Shown: positions 24,540-31,303 of the stretch, piece after piece
How the letters are laid out: each line of letters begins with the position of its first letter
Position numbering within the stretch: position 1 is the stretch's first letter
Assembly (NCBI RefSeq): GCF_000195635.1
Contig: NZ_GL882625.1
Coordinates: forward strand, 1-64,000
Origin: Bacteroides fluxus YIT 12057
GTDB lineage: Bacteria; Bacteroidota; Bacteroidia; Bacteroidales; Bacteroidaceae
DNA length: 64,000 nt
Direction: 5' to 3'
The notes under the pieces: model-generated
The model's database searches: none
Told to the model about the DNA's origin: nothing
Seen by the model: only the letters and a program-made list of their open reading frames with translations
Position numbers and translations under genes: made by a program

Positions 24540-25415
24540 TCAACCAATCAATTCATAACTGCATACCTGAATAGGCATATCCAGATTATGCAGTACTTTC
24601 TCAAGCTGAATGCCTTCCCGGTTATCGTATTCATAGCCGAAAGTGGCCCGAATCCCCTGCAGGATAAACTGCGTAGCACGATCCAGCGCGATGGGCAGGC
24701 TATCTCCCTGCAGCAAGGCACCGGTGATGACACTGGTAAAAGTATCTCCCGTACCGGGATAATGAGCCGGCAGATAAGGGCAGGTTACTTTCCAATAACG
24801 GTCACCGTTCCGGTTGTAGGCATACACGGAGGTCTTGTGTTGGTCATCCAGGACCGGAACACTGGTAATGATTACCACTTCGGGGCCACAGTCGGAAAGC
24901 ATACGGAGATACGCTTTCAATTCCTCGTCCGTATTCTGTTCTTTATGAGGTATATCCAGCAGATAGAACAGTTCCGTCAAATTGGGAGTAATGACATCCG
25001 CCTTGGTGATGAGATGCTTCATCTCATCAATCATTGCACGGTCAAAGTTGGTATAGAGCCTTCCGTTATCTCCCAGCACAGGATCCACAACAACCAGGTT
25101 GTCCGACCCGCGGAAATCATCGATGAAATCCGAAACGATGTGTATTTGGCGGGAAGAGCCTAAATAACCGGTATAAAAAGCATCAAACCGTATTCCCAAC
25201 TTCTTCCATTCGGAAATAATCCTCGGCATCTCGTCCGTCAGGTCAAGGAAAGAGAACTCCGGATACTGGGTGTGGCTGGACAATACCGCCGTGGGCAACG
25301 GACACACTTGAAACCCCATAGACGAAAGAATGGGAATGACCACTGTCAAAGAAACCCGTCCTACCCCCGAAAGGTCATGGACGGCAACCACCTTCTTTAC
25401 TTTATTCGCATACAT
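24540..25415 (-). CDS. Pyridoxamine kinase (PdxY/PdxK type)
   Basis: A 291-residue ribokinase-fold kinase that phosphorylates pyridoxal/pyridoxamine in vitamin B6 salvage. It begins with KVVAVHDLSGVGRVSLTVVIP (family start, GxGR), has VVVDPVLGDNGRLY near 114, DVITPNLTEL near 142 and the phosphate-binding, catalytic YPGTGDTFTSVITGALL near 217-233 with the catalytic Asp. The ATG at 25415 is the only one near the family start. Divergent from the DUF454 gene; the two starts are 35 bp apart. Confidence 0.92.
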   Translation of the reverse strand: MYANKVKKVVAVHDLSGVGRVSLTVVIPILSSMGFQVCPLPTAVLSSHTQYPEFSFLDLTDEMPRIISEWKKLGIRFDAFYTGYLGSSRQIHIVSDFIDDFRGSDNLVVVDPVLGDNGRLYTNFDRAMIDEMKHLITKADVITPNLTELFYLLDIPHKEQNTDEELKAYLRMLSDCGPEVVIITSVPVLDDQHKTSVYAYNRNGDRYWKVTCPYLPAHYPGTGDTFTSVITGALLQGDSLPIALDRATQFILQGIRATFGYEYDNREGIQLEKVLHNLDMPIQVCSYELIG

Positions 25416-25438
25416 ATTATCTGTATCATTATTTTTTC

Positions 25439-25446
25439 TACATTTG
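25439..25446 (+). promoter_or_regulatory. Bacteroides -7 box TACATTTG
   Basis: TACATTTG ends 4 bp before the ATG at 25451, so a leaderless mRNA is expected. It lies 23 bp upstream of the divergent kinase start. Confidence 0.65.
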
Positions 25447-25450
25447 CCGC

Positions 25451-25810
25451 ATGAAAACCATCTGCATCATCCTCGGAACAGTCTCGCTCGCACTCGGCAT
25501 CATCGGCATATTCCTGCCCCTGCTGCCTACCACTCCTTTTCTGCTGCTCACGGCGGCCCTCTATTTCAGAGGTTCGCCCCGTCTGTACCAATGGTTGCTG
25601 AACCACAAACACTTCGGTCCCTATATCCGGAATTTCCGTGAGAACAAGGCCATCCCGCTGCGGGCCAAAATCATCTCCCTGCTGCTGATGTGGGGAACCA
25701 TGATTTACTGCATCTTCTTTCTCATACCACTGGTATGGGTGAAAGTAGTGATGTTCCTCGTGGCGGCGGGAGTAAGCTGGCATATCCTGTCATTCAAGAC
25801 ACTCAATTAA
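25451..25810 (+). CDS. DUF454 (YbaN family) inner-membrane protein
   Basis: A 119-residue membrane protein. The first segment ICIILGTVSLALGIIGIFLPLLPTTPFLLL (two adjacent hydrophobic helices) with the PLLPTTPF motif is the DUF454 hallmark, followed by RGSPRLYQWLLNH, and two more membrane segments near 77-93 and 96-112. Function not known. The last 4 bases overlap the convergent nucleosidase gene. Confidence 0.9.
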   Translation: MKTICIILGTVSLALGIIGIFLPLLPTTPFLLLTAALYFRGSPRLYQWLLNHKHFGPYIRNFRENKAIPLRAKIISLLLMWGTMIYCIFFLIPLVWVKVVMFLVAAGVSWHILSFKTLN

Positions 25811-26388
25811 ACCGCTCCTCCCAGCCTCTCAAAGAATTCCCCCAATCCTCTCCTCGCGTCGGCCAGTTTGTCTTCCCAATGCTTTACGGAGTTCTGCCCG
25901 ATAATGTCCGTCACGTACTTCACGGAAATGAACGGAACTTTCTTGGCACGGCACACCATTGCCTGCGCGTACGCTTCCATATCCACCACATCACCCTGCA
26001 CATCCAAGAGTTCCGTCAGGAAGGTGTCTCCCGTATTACATATCCCCTCACCCTGCCAATGCAGACAATAACCTTTCTCGACCAGCAGTCCGGCAGAATC
26101 AATCTCGTACTCCATTCCCAGATCGGTCAGTTTCTGCATATCGCGGTCTATAAAATGACGGCATACAAAAATGTCTCCCACCCGGTGGCTGACAGTACCT
26201 GCCGTGCCTGCATTCACCACCAGGTCCGGCTGCGCATGGTTAATGGCCTCTGTAAGATAAAAGGCCGATTTCACCTTTCCCACTCCTGTACGGAGATAGC
26301 CTATCTGCACTTCCTCCTCCCCTATCAGACCGGGGAACTTCAATTCCGTAAATTCGCCCTGAACGGCGTAAGTAACCAAGATTCTCAT
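25807..26388 (-). CDS. Purine nucleoside phosphorylase superfamily nucleosidase
   Basis: A 193-residue protein of the MTA/SAH nucleosidase and futalosine hydrolase superfamily, splitting a nucleoside or its thio-derivative into base and sugar. Visible: RTGVGKVKSAFYLTEAI near 33, VVNAGTAGTVS near 57, and VDMEAYAQAMVCRAKKVPFISVKYVTDI near 134, with the Met-Glu substrate contact. It lacks some 40 residues compared with a full MTA/SAH nucleosidase, so the exact substrate is uncertain. It lies 23 bp after a small regulator gene on the same strand and may belong to that operon. Confidence 0.8.
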   Translation of the reverse strand: MRILVTYAVQGEFTELKFPGLIGEEEVQIGYLRTGVGKVKSAFYLTEAINHAQPDLVVNAGTAGTVSHRVGDIFVCRHFIDRDMQKLTDLGMEYEIDSAGLLVEKGYCLHWQGEGICNTGDTFLTELLDVQGDVVDMEAYAQAMVCRAKKVPFISVKYVTDIIGQNSVKHWEDKLADARRGLGEFFERLGGAV

Positions 26389-26411
26389 ACTTTGTTTATC
26401 TTTTCCAGTAA

Positions 26412-26696
26412 TTATTTCATGATATAACTCTTCAACGCTTCCACATACTCCTCAAAAGCATCTATCCCCTGCGAAGTAATCCTGCAAAGCGTACAAGGCA
26501 TCTTTCCTTTAAAAGTTTTTGTCACCTCCACATAGCCTGCCTTGCTCAGCTTGTCAATCTGCACGCTGAGATTGCCCGCCGTAGCTCCGGTCTGCTGACG
26601 AATATAGACAAAGTCAGCCTCCTCGACACTGATAAGCAACGACATCACCGCAAGCCGCAGTTCGCCATGGAGCAAAGGGTTCAGTTCTTTAAACAT
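26412..26696 (-). CDS. Small winged-helix transcriptional regulator
   Basis: A 94-residue single-domain regulator of the winged-helix type (PF13601-like). It reads LHGELRLAVMSLLISVEEADFVYI, then ATAGNLSVQIDKLSKAGYVEVTKTF (recognition helix and wing) and a C-terminal helix (FEEYVEALKSYI). No ligand domain is present; two Cys (CTLC) near the wing could be redox or metal sensitive (inference). I chose the ATG at 26696 over the upstream TTG at 26729, as family members begin near it. It follows a membrane protein gene and probably controls that operon. Confidence 0.85.
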   Translation of the reverse strand: MFKELNPLLHGELRLAVMSLLISVEEADFVYIRQQTGATAGNLSVQIDKLSKAGYVEVTKTFKGKMPCTLCRITSQGIDAFEEYVEALKSYIMK

Positions 26697-26764
26697 ATCA
26701 ATTGTTTCATTTTTTTCTATTGACTTCAATCTTTAAACATTTTTTCTTCCATAATCAAAAGTGT

Positions 26765-27346
26765 TTATTTATCCTGTTTTGCCATTCTATTTAAATAATG
26801 TCCGGGAATCACCATCATAAAGACAAAAGCCAATGCAAAAAACAGTATCTGGTTCATACCGGGCACGTAAAAACAGCCTATCGAAAGCAGGGCTCCCAAC
26901 GCACCTCCTACGGCAACCACCTTCATTCTTATAATCAGCCCGGTCAGAGCGGTCCCCATTCCCATCAACAGCAAAACGGTAAACAGAACAGGAATGTTAC
27001 CTACAAACACAGTTATGCACGTTACCAAAAAACCACCTAAGCCAAATACCGTCCACACATAACCTACAACACGGTCTATGTAGGTTTTTACCGTTTTCCG
27101 AGCCTTCCGCTGACTCCACAACGTAGCAGGAAAGGCTATGACCGGAAGCAGGAACCACAGGAATTGCCAATCGCTATTGCCCGTTTCTTTCAACAGGAAC
27201 CAAACCAGCAACGAGATTATCACCGTCATATATCCCCACAGCAGAAAAGGTGTCCCTGAATTTTCCGCCATTCTGTTCTTCGTATTCTGTATCATCCGAG
27301 CGATGAGCTCCAAGCTCTCTTTCTCATTCAGCTTTCTTTCTTCCAT
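26765..27346 (-). CDS. Five- to six-helix membrane protein, unrecognised
   Basis: A 193-residue integral membrane protein. A soluble N-terminal 30 residues (KESLELIARMIQNTKNRMAEN) precedes hydrophobic segments near 32-51, 57-75, 92-113, 115-134, 139-155 and 160-178. I cannot name the family. It sits between a DUF2141 gene and a small winged-helix regulator, an arrangement common for regulator-controlled membrane pairs. It starts 12 bp after the DUF2141 stop. Confidence 0.75.
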   Translation of the reverse strand: MEERKLNEKESLELIARMIQNTKNRMAENSGTPFLLWGYMTVIISLLVWFLLKETGNSDWQFLWFLLPVIAFPATLWSQRKARKTVKTYIDRVVGYVWTVFGLGGFLVTCITVFVGNIPVLFTVLLLMGMGTALTGLIIRMKVVAVGGALGALLSIGCFYVPGMNQILFFALAFVFMMVIPGHYLNRMAKQDK

Positions 27347-27358
27347 TTTCCTGCCGTC

Positions 27359-27634
27359 TTATTTGTTACGTACTTTTAATACCCGCTTCAGCGCTACCTC
27401 CACCTGCTTCGTGTCGGCACTCACCTCCACATCCGCCATCGCGCAATACTCAGACGGAATTCCGTCTTCCTTATCCAACTGATAATTACCGTTTTCATCA
27501 TGGAAAGCATAGAGCTTCCCCACAGCAGAAGGGATGTTCGTCACCCTCACTTTCAGAACTCCTTGCGCAGCTACGCCCAACGCAAATACACAGAGAAGAA
27601 CTGCCGCCATACTTCTATAAACAATCGTTTTCAT
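27359..27634 (-). CDS. DUF2141-like secreted protein
   Basis: A 91-residue exported protein, shorter than a usual DUF2141 protein (about 140). After a signal peptide (1-22, ending GVAAQ) it has the DUF2141 pattern VRVTNIPSAVGKLYAFHDENGNYQLDKEDGIPSEY, with the acidic DENGNYQLD turn. I chose the ATG at 27634; the open frame extends to a TTG at 27721 that lies upstream of the promoter. First gene of a three-gene (perhaps four-gene) minus-strand operon. Confidence 0.75.
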   Translation of the reverse strand: MKTIVYRSMAAVLLCVFALGVAAQGVLKVRVTNIPSAVGKLYAFHDENGNYQLDKEDGIPSEYCAMADVEVSADTKQVEVALKRVLKVRNK

Positions 27635-27691
27635 AAGCATTCTCTTTAAGTTACACATACTAAAAACACATTTCGGACTCGAGCTCCGACA

Positions 27692-27722
27692 CAAAGATAA
27701 GTAGTTTATTTTATAAACCAAA
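27692..27722 (-). promoter_or_regulatory. Full Bacteroides promoter TTTG-N19-TATCTTTG (minus strand)
   Basis: TTTG (27722-27719) and TATCTTTG (27699-27692) are spaced by exactly 19 bp, the consensus spacing, 57 bp before the DUF2141 start. It confirms the promoter grammar used elsewhere in this annotation. Confidence 0.8.
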
Positions 27723-27841
27723 TTATTTTATAAATTATTTTATAGAATTCTTAACTTCCTCCTTTCCTTTACTACCGACTATTCCAACCATCCCTATAAA
27801 GTAGTATCAGAAACACCAAGAAGTAATCCCCGCCTTACTAA

Positions 27842-27943
27842 AAACTAATCGTCCGACGACTGTTTAATTATCGTCCAACAATTGTTTAATTATCATCCGA
27901 CAGCTGTCGGACGATAATTAAACAGTCGTCGGACGATTAGTTT
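27842..27943. repeat. 102-bp palindromic element with 35-bp perfect arms
   Basis: Arm 27842-27876 is the exact reverse complement of 27909-27943. Inside are 22-bp modules starting CGTCCGACGACTG (27850), CGTCCAACAATTG (27872) and CATCCGACAGCTG (27894), and a 14-bp palindrome CCGACAGCTGTCGG at 27897-27910. It lies in the 542-bp gap between divergent genes (27635-28176), where no terminator is expected. The rest of the gap holds the two promoters and nothing else I recognise. Confidence 0.9.
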
Positions 27944-28126
27944 GCAGTAACGGAGACGCTAAACGTTCGAAAAGAAAGAAATAAAATCCTTCTAAAGAGC
28001 AAACAGTTCCATACCTGCCCGCATATCTTGAAAGACCGGCACCCTACTTCCCTCCCCAGAAACCAGTCTTTCATGCATCATTTCGGTTATTTCGGCATTT
28101 CCACAGCATATTTTCCCCGAAAAGTT

Positions 28127-28156
28127 TTTGTAATCTCCAAGTTAATCGTATTTTTG
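28127..28156 (+). promoter_or_regulatory. Bacteroides promoter TTTG-N18-TATTTTTG
   Basis: TTTG at 28127-28130 and TATTTTTG at 28149-28156, spacing 18, ending 20 bp before the ATG at 28177. Confidence 0.7.
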
Positions 28157-28176
28157 TGTACAATTTTGGTGTAGTA

Positions 28177-28470
28177 ATGACAGACGAAGAAAAGAAGCTA
28201 TTAAGTACCTTTGAAGCCAGACTGCGACATTTAATCTATCTGCACGATGAATTAAAGCGCGAAAATGCTGAACTAAAGCAACTTCTCGAAGCCAAAGAAG
28301 AAGAGTGCGAAAAGATGCAAGCTGACTATAACGAACTGGAAATTAACTACACGAACCTAAAAACAGCTACGGCAATCAGCCTTAACGGCAGTGACGTGAA
28401 AGAGACGAAACTGCGATTGTCAAAATTAGTGCGTGAAGTCGATAAATGCATCGCTTTATTGAATGAATAG
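28177..28470 (+). CDS. ZapB-like coiled-coil protein upstream of zapA
   Basis: A 97-residue protein that is almost wholly coiled coil: FEARLRHLIYLHDELKRENAELKQLLEAKEEECEKMQADYNELEINYTNLKTA, with heptads through residue 65, then a C-terminal charged tail KLSKLVREVDKCIALLNE. In Bacteroidota a coiled-coil gene commonly precedes zapA, and a role in Z-ring assembly is plausible by position only. I chose the ATG at 28177, not the GTG at 28156, as the latter overlaps the promoter. The stop lies 13 bp before the zapA ATG. Confidence 0.8.
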   Translation: MTDEEKKLLSTFEARLRHLIYLHDELKRENAELKQLLEAKEEECEKMQADYNELEINYTNLKTATAISLNGSDVKETKLRLSKLVREVDKCIALLNE

Positions 28471-28483
28471 AAAAGAAGGATGT

Positions 28484-28774
28484 ATGAACGATAAGATAAA
28501 GATAAACCTGCAGATGGCAGGAGCCTCCTACCCTCTCACAATCAACCGCGAGGATGAGGAAAAGGTAAGAGAAGCCGCCAAGCAGGTAGATATCCGGCTC
28601 AATGCGTATAGGGAGCATTATCAGAATGTATCTCCGGAGAGAATCATAGCCATGGTGGCCTATCAGTTTTCTTTGGAAAACCTACAGTTGAAAGACCGTA
28701 ATGATACTGAACCTTATACGACCAAGATAAAGGAACTGACCGAAGTATTGGAGGCCTATTTTAAAGAACCATAA
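28484..28774 (+). CDS. zapA: Cell division protein ZapA
   Basis: A 96-residue FtsZ-associated protein that stabilises the Z ring. It begins INLQMAGASYPLTINREDEEKVREAAKQVDIRLNAYRE, the ZapA globular head, and continues with the dimerising helix SPERIIAMVAYQFSLENLQLKDRN, then a coiled-coil end. The ATG at 28484 follows a purine-rich AAGAAGGA stretch and is preferred over the in-frame ATG at 28463. Confidence 0.92.
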   Translation: MNDKIKINLQMAGASYPLTINREDEEKVREAAKQVDIRLNAYREHYQNVSPERIIAMVAYQFSLENLQLKDRNDTEPYTTKIKELTEVLEAYFKEP

Positions 28775-28815
28775 GCCTCAATCCTTCCATTCAGTCGGAA
28801 AGAGAGAATATTCGC

Positions 28816-28871
28816 GCACTGTACGAAAGCTCCGTCCCTGACACGGACAGGCTTTTATACAGTGCTTTTTT
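28816..28871 (+). terminator. Terminator hairpin between zapA and rny
   Basis: Outer stem GCACTGTA (28816-28823) with TACAGTGC (28858-28865), inner pairing AAAGC/GCTTT and TCCGT/ACGGA, then a T6 run. It ends 27 bp before rny, so rny may need its own promoter or read-through. Confidence 0.85.
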
Positions 28872-28898
28872 ATTTATATACTAAAACAAATTAATAAA

Positions 28899-30437
28899 AT
28901 GACAGTAGTTACAATACTCGTATCCATTGCCTGCTTCATTGTCGGAGGATTTGCCTCGTATATGTTTTTCAAGCATGGCTTGAAGTCCAAATACGACAGT
29001 ATTCTGAAAGAAGCCGAAACGGAGGCAGAAGTAATCAAGAAAAACAAGTTGCTGGAAGTAAAGGAAAAATTCCTGAACAAGAAAGCGGATCTGGAAAAAG
29101 AAGTTTCCATCCGCAACCAAAAGATACAGCAAGCGGAGAACAAACTGAAACAACGTGAACTGGTGCTGAACCAACGCCAGGAAGAAATCCAGCGCAAGAA
29201 ACTGGAAGCGGAAGCGGTAAAAGAAAACCTGGAAGCCCAACTGGTAATTGTCGACAAGAAGAAAGAAGAACTGGAGCACATGCAGCGCCAGGAAATCGAA
29301 AAACTGGAAGCCATCTCCGGGCTTTCCGCCGAAGAGGCCAAAGAACGCATGGTAGAGTCGCTGAAGGAAGAGGCCAAGACCCAGGCGCAATCTTATATCA
29401 ACGACATCATGGATGACGCCAAACTGACGGCAAGCAAGGAAGCCAAGCGCATCGTGATACAGTCCATTCAACGTGTAGCCACTGAAACGGCTATCGAGAA
29501 CTCCGTTACCGTATTCCATATCGAATCAGACGAAATCAAAGGACGTATTATCGGCCGTGAAGGTCGTAACATCCGTGCCCTTGAAGCTGCCACCGGTGTG
29601 GAAATCGTTGTAGATGATACTCCTGAAGCTATCGTACTCTCTGCTTTCGACCCGGTTCGCCGTGAAATTGCCCGTCTGGCATTGCACCAGTTGGTAACAG
29701 ACGGCCGTATTCACCCCGCCCGTATCGAAGAAGTAGTTGCCAAGGTGCGCAAGCAGGTGGAAGAAGAAATCATTGAAACCGGCAAGCGTACCACGATCGA
29801 CCTGGGTATCCACGGACTGCATCCGGAACTCATCCGTATCATCGGTAAGATGAAATATCGTTCCTCCTATGGTCAGAACCTGTTGCAGCATGCCCGCGAA
29901 ACGGCCAATCTTTGTGCTGTGATGGCGTCGGAACTGGGGCTCAATCCCAAAAAAGCAAAACGTGCCGGACTATTGCACGATATAGGCAAGGTACCCGATG
30001 AAGAACCGGAATTGCCGCATGCACTCTACGGTATGAAGCTTGCCGAGAAGTTCAAGGAAAAACCGGATATCTGCAATGCCATCGGCGCACACCACGACGA
30101 GGTGGAGATGACCAGCCTGCTGGCTCCCATCGTACAAGTATGCGACGCCATATCCGGCGCACGCCCTGGAGCCCGCCGCGAAATCGTAGAAGCATACATC
30201 AAGCGTTTGAACGACCTTGAACAACTCGCCATGTCCTATCCGGGCGTAACAAAGACATACGCTATCCAGGCCGGACGTGAATTGCGTGTCATTGTCGGTG
30301 CAGACAAGATTGACGACAAGGCAACCGAGAACCTTTCCGGTGAAATAGCCAAGAAGATACAGGATGAAATGACGTATCCGGGACAGGTCAAGATTACCGT
30401 AATCCGCGAAACACGTGCAGTGAGCTATGCCAAGTAA
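28899..30437 (+). CDS. rny: Ribonuclease Y
   Basis: A 512-residue membrane-bound endoribonuclease that starts mRNA decay. In order: an N-terminal membrane helix (3-20), a long Lys/Glu-rich coiled coil (about 25-190), a KH RNA-binding domain ([20 protein letters not shown] near 213) and an HD catalytic domain ([17 protein letters not shown] near 328; metal-binding [13 protein letters not shown] near 357). The end [14 protein letters not shown] is conserved. Typical length. A strong hairpin precedes it. Confidence 0.95.
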   Translation: MTVVTILVSIACFIVGGFASYMFFKHGLKSKYDSILKEAETEAEVIKKNKLLEVKEKFLNKKADLEKEVSIRNQKIQQAENKLKQRELVLNQRQEEIQRKKLEAEAVKENLEAQLVIVDKKKEELEHMQRQEIEKLEAISGLSAEEAKERMVESLKEEAKTQAQSYINDIMDDAKLTASKEAKRIVIQSIQRVATETAIENSVTVFHIESDEIKGRIIGREGRNIRALEAATGVEIVVDDTPEAIVLSAFDPVRREIARLALHQLVTDGRIHPARIEEVVAKVRKQVEEEIIETGKRTTIDLGIHGLHPELIRIIGKMKYRSSYGQNLLQHARETANLCAVMASELGLNPKKAKRAGLLHDIGKVPDEEPELPHALYGMKLAEKFKEKPDICNAIGAHHDEVEMTSLLAPIVQVCDAISGARPGARREIVEAYIKRLNDLEQLAMSYPGVTKTYAIQAGRELRVIVGADKIDDKATENLSGEIAKKIQDEMTYPGQVKITVIRETRAVSYAK

Positions 30438-30466
30438 AAGCAAAACATACCAAATGAAATAGAAAA

Positions 30467-30496
30467 TAAAGGGTGAATGGAAAGATTCACCCTTTA
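30467..30496 (+). terminator. Hairpin after rny
   Basis: A 12-bp stem TAAAGGGTGAAT (30467-30478) with ATTCACCCTTTA (30485-30496), 6-nt loop, 30 bp after rny and 21 bp before cutC. No T run, so partial termination or a processing/stability hairpin is possible. Confidence 0.6.
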
Positions 30497-30516
30497 TCAT
30501 TCAAAAGCGATATAAA

Positions 30517-31275
30517 ATGGAAAAGTATCAATTTGAAGTTTGCGCAAATTCCGTAGAAAGCTGCCTCGCCGCACAGGCCGGAGGCGCCGGCCGGGTGGAA
30601 CTATGCGCAGGCATTCCCGAAGGCGGCACAACCCCTTCTTACGGAGATATCATCGTAGCGCGCGAAACACTGACCGCAACCAGGCTACATGTCATCATCC
30701 GTCCGCGCGGCGGTGACTTCCTCTACTCGCCGATAGAGCAACGAATCATGTTGAAAGACATAGACAACGCCCGCCGGTTGGGGGCAGACGGAGTTGTATT
30801 CGGATGCCTCACGGCAAAAGGGGATATAGACATTCCTCTGATGAAACAGCTGATGGAAGCCGCCCAAGGCATGTCCGTCACTTTCCACCGGGCTTTCGAT
30901 GTCTGCCGCAATCCACAAAAGGCGCTTGAGGATATTATCAGCCTGGGATGTGACCGTATCCTCACTTCCGGCCAACAACCTACGGCAGAGCAAGGCATAC
31001 CTCTGCTGAAGGGTTTGCAGAAACAGGCCGCCGGACGTATCATCCTATTGGCCGGATGTGGAGTGAATGAAACGAATATCGCACATATCGCCGCAGAAAC
31101 CGGTATCCGTGAATTCCATTTCTCGGCCAGGGAGACTCTGAAGAGTGACATGGCCTACCATAACGAGGCAGTCTCCATGGGCGGCACCGTACATATCGAC
31201 GAATACTCACGGCCTGTAACCACCGCAGAGCGTGTGAGGCGAACAATAGCCTCTCTCTGCAGCTTTTCGGAGTAG
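30517..31275 (+). CDS. cutC: Copper homeostasis protein CutC
   Basis: A 252-residue TIM-barrel protein of the CutC family. The start YQFEVCANSVESCLAAQAGGAGRVELCAGIPEGGTTPS is diagnostic, followed by LHVIIRPRGGDFLYSP near 58, VTFHRAFDV near 120, RILTSGQQPTAEQG near 147 and HFSARET near 206. It was named for copper tolerance in E. coli; the direct function is debated. It follows the rny hairpin, and its stop is 28 bp from a convergent gene. Confidence 0.95.
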   Translation: MEKYQFEVCANSVESCLAAQAGGAGRVELCAGIPEGGTTPSYGDIIVARETLTATRLHVIIRPRGGDFLYSPIEQRIMLKDIDNARRLGADGVVFGCLTAKGDIDIPLMKQLMEAAQGMSVTFHRAFDVCRNPQKALEDIISLGCDRILTSGQQPTAEQGIPLLKGLQKQAAGRIILLAGCGVNETNIAHIAAETGIREFHFSARETLKSDMAYHNEAVSMGGTVHIDEYSRPVTTAERVRRTIASLCSFSE

Positions 31276-31303
31276 TCATTCTGTTTTCAACTTCCTCTTC
31301 GTA

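Noticed and set aside
27842-27943. The palindrome as a transcription terminator
   Set aside because: It lies upstream of both divergent genes and is not followed by a T run on either strand.
28775-28898. 6S RNA near zapA
   Set aside because: In E. coli ssrS is near zapA (ygfE), but this 124-bp gap is too short and has the shape of a terminator.
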